Source of the DNA: Amaurobius ferox
Taxonomy: Eukaryota > Arthropoda > Arachnida > Araneae > Amaurobiidae
Assembly: GCA_951213105.1 (NCBI GenBank)
Contig: OX578150.1
Location: forward strand, 24,370,022-24,434,021
Direction: 5' to 3'
Length of the DNA stretch: 64,000 bases
Part shown: piece by piece, positions 61,596 to 64,000 of the stretch
Layout: the number at the start of each line of letters is the position of its first letter
Position numbering within the stretch: the first letter of the stretch is position 1
Notes under the pieces: model-generated
Database searches by the model: none
What the model was told of the DNA's origin: nothing
Seen by the model: only the letters and a program-made list of their open reading frames with translations
Made by a program: the position numbers and the translations under genes

Positions 61596-62465
61596 ATGAG
61601 GTGTGTATTCTTTTTATGTATTTCATTTGTTAGTGTGTGATATAATACATATATATATATATATATTTTAACACTAATACATTCTTTTATTTATTATAGT
61701 TTGCCAATTTTGGAATGGTGGTAGAGAACTTTAATGCTTTATGGTGCAATGTTGAGCTCAAATATTCAGATTCGATAGTGAAGATGGATAGTATCAAAGC
61801 AATTGAGAATGTGCATATTGAATGCAACATTCAAGATGATGATGGTGTGTGTGCACCTTCGATATCTGGAGGTGGCAAATCACACATCAGAAAACTTGAT
61901 GTATGTAATCACTAAACTTAATTTTGCTTTTATTATAATAGTAAAATAGATAAATTAGATTAATAAAATAATTGGTGAAAAGTATAAAAAAAACATATAT
62001 ATATATATATATATAAAGCTGTAAATCCTATAGTCTGAATTAAAAATATTCATATATGTTTTCATAGGTTTGTAAAAGATATGAGATAACCCTCGGTAGT
62101 GATGAAACTACGCATGTCCAGCTGGATAAACCCGAGGGATTTAAAATAATAAACCCAGCTAATAGTTATAGTGTAGGTGAAAGTGGATTTACTGATATGA
62201 AAGTCGCTTCTGTTAGATGCAATGAAGAGTTGGTCAAAGCTGGATGTAGCAGAAAAGCGCGCTGTCATGGAAAAACAATAAAAAAAAAAGTGTAGTAAGT
62301 CACTTTTTTTTAAAATAGATTATAAAAAATATATTTTACATAATTATGTCAAATGATTTTTTTTTTCCTTCTCATTTAACATAGGAGTTTCGATGTGTGT
62401 ATTGTGATCGGTTGTTTACGGGTTGAGATAATCTGAAGCGTCATATGCGCGAAAGCTTCATAAAA
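61596..62465 (+). pseudogene. Putative gene copy, unit 3 (early stop)
   Basis: Exon 2 61700-61900, exon 3 62068-62294, exon 4 62385-62465, exon 5 from 62582. The G run reads GGTGG, one base shorter than in unit 1, so the frame from ATG 61596 stops early. Exon 3 has one arginine-to-histidine change (CGT to CAT). The TGA in the finger exon is present, as in units 1 and 2. Confidence 0.55.
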
Positions 62466-62757
62466 GTACATCAAATGTTTTATACATTTATTTATTAAAA
62501 ATATATGTATATATTGTGCAGATATTATTTAATTATTGTAAATTAGTTACTTTAAACATATTTTATTTTTCTTACTCATAGTTGGCTGTGTCTCAGATGC
62601 TATTGAAGTCATTACCATAGAATAGGTGCTTCGCTTCTAAAGTATTGTGCAGATAATGTGTAAATAAAAAAATTTCTTTTTCTTAATATAAATAGTTAAT
62701 TTTAAATCTCTAATCGTTCATATAATTGCTATGTATTTACTTGCAGATGAACGATTA

Positions 62758-63769
62758 AGAATTGCTCTGTAGTCTCGTGTTGAATCCAAAAGAAATCAGT
62801 ATTGAATTCTGGAAGGAATCAGAAAGAGATGGCGGTGAATTAGTTCTACAAGGGTATCTCATTTGGCAGAGACGAGACACAGAGTTTGACAAGTGCCTAT
62901 ATACACCACCACGTGGTTCCCCCCTGGACGCCAATACGGGGACCAACGTATAAGGCTATTTTTGGCAAGATTTCAATATAGGATTTGAGTTTAGAAGAAG
63001 AGAAAACTTTTTTCTCTTTGTTTTTTTTTATCAAAATGTTTCTAAATTTGATTTGGAATTTGGAGAGGAGATATTATTCTCCTCTTTGCTTTTTTTATCA
63101 AAAATTTTTAAAGTTTTTGAAGTCTGGAAAAAATGGGTTAAGAAAATTGTGGTATAGGAATGGAGAAAGACAGAAGCGATGGCATATGCCTCATGCCAGA
63201 AGAGGAAAACATAAGCGAGTTGAAGGCATTGCTTACTGAGACGGAAGACCTTCTCACAGAGAAGGATAGGTCTCTCGGTAAGGCCAATGTATGTCGGCTC
63301 ACTGTGTTGTATAACAAAATGTACGGATATTGTGAACTTTACAGTAGGGAGGCAAAGATGAGTAGGGTCAGGACCGCTGATCTTGAGAAAGTGGTGAGAC
63401 TCGCAGAGTCTCCGAGGGAGAGAATTAAGAAGGAGTACATTACCCAGATTGAGACCCTCTTCCAGAAGGAAAGGGTGCACATGAGGGAATTGTACTCAGC
63501 TCAGTTTAAAGCCCATGCCACGCTCTTGGAAGAGGCATCCTTTGTGATAGATAAAGTAACTGGTAATATTGAGTTAAGTGAGGTAGGTTCAGATTCAAAT
63601 AGCATAATCCTTAAAAACTACAGAACTAAGAATAAGGATATCGAAAAGGAGTAAATAAAAACGCTGAGTATAGAAAAAATTTCGGAAAGGAGTTGCAAGG
63701 TAATGTAGAGGGAGTAGCAGAGTTAAGGGAGATTCTAAATAGTCAGCAGGTTAAATTAATAGCACACAG
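62758..63769 (+). pseudogene. E-like 5' leader and ORF1 N-terminal fragment, units 3/4
   Basis: ATG 63160, stop TAA 63652-63654, 164 codons. This copy has ISELKALL, as in unit 1 and E1, where units 2 and 3 have ISELNALL. E homology ends at 63769, and unit 4 continues to the window edge with no gene exons reached. Confidence 0.85.
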
Positions 63770-64000
63770 ATAATAGCATTTAATAGCATTTGAATCAGTA
63801 TCAAATATCTACAGACTTACTGTCTGCATCAGTGTGCCCACAAACAGCATTCAAATAGATAACATTAGCGGCAGCGAATGTGATAATACTATCTCACCAC
63901 AATGCAATTGGTATATATCAGATATCTCCAAACTTAGTGTCTGTGTGTGAATACCCTCTTAAATTTTGAAATTGTATTGTTAAATGGATAGCTTCACATA

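Larger units (their letters stand above)
54275..64000 (+). repeat. Tandem array of ~3-kb units (E-like retroelement 5' part plus small gene)
   Basis: Three units (54275-57266, 57267-60255, 60256-63209) and the start of a fourth that runs off the window. Lengths are 2992, 2989 and 2954 bases. The 35-base shortfall of the third lies mostly in the TA/T run. Outside that run I see only scattered single changes between copies. Each unit contains, in order: ORF1 N-terminal fragment, AT microsatellite, an inverted repeat, a TATA box, four exon-like blocks, then the retroelement leader leading into the next unit. The left edge is cut by W3. Confidence 0.9.

Overview
The window is animal DNA, most probably from an arthropod, and consists almost entirely of transposable elements. 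The evidence is dense, nested non-LTR retrotransposons of two-ORF architecture (gag-like ORF1 with CCHC knuckles; ORF2 with AP-endonuclease, reverse transcriptase and RNase H), AT-rich spacers, AT microsatellites and GT-AG introns. I cannot name the species. I saw no rRNA, tRNA or CRISPR array, and the only possible cellular gene lies in the terminal tandem array.

Two element types alternate by strand. All plus-strand elements look R1-clade-like (families called here A, D, E, F, G). All minus-strand elements belong to one I-clade-like family (copies called here W1, U, V, W3 and a 50-bp stub). These names are mine.

Layout, plus strand: family A remnant (1-816); ORF1-only element D (about 816-2568); D-like 3' tail (2569-3526); near-complete A1 (3527-15097); F tail F0 (15098-15568); G tail (15569-16514); 5'-truncated F1 (16515-34742); E tail E0 (34743-34967); near-complete F2 (34968-40331); near-complete E1 (40332-47408); E2 fragment (47409-48388). 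From D onward each complete 3' end is a small hairpin ending in TTACCC followed by TACTGAT(S)C, and the next element starts directly after it. This gives nine tail-to-head junctions.

Minus-strand insertions split that array. W1 (8409-14340) sits in A1 with an exact 13-bp target duplication and has both ORFs intact. V sits in F1 (14-bp duplication, one mismatch) and U sits in V (exact 14-bp duplication). U carries tandem 3.03-kb copies of its 3' half plus a 0.7-kb poly(A)-tailed insertion in its 5' leader. The 50-bp stub lies in E1. W3 (48389-54274) has an intact ORF2 and a frameshifted ORF1, and its two flanks do not match.

From 54275 to the end lies a highly homogeneous tandem array of units of about 2.95-2.99 kb. 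Each unit joins the 5' leader and ORF1 start of an E-like retrotransposon to what looks like a small intron-containing gene (TATA box, start codon split by an intron, a C2H2-like zinc-finger exon). The start frame is open only in the first copy. The reading frames work together only within each element: ORF1 packages RNA, and ORF2 nicks the target, reverse-transcribes and removes RNA. ORF1 and ORF2 overlap or abut in every element, which suggests translational coupling.
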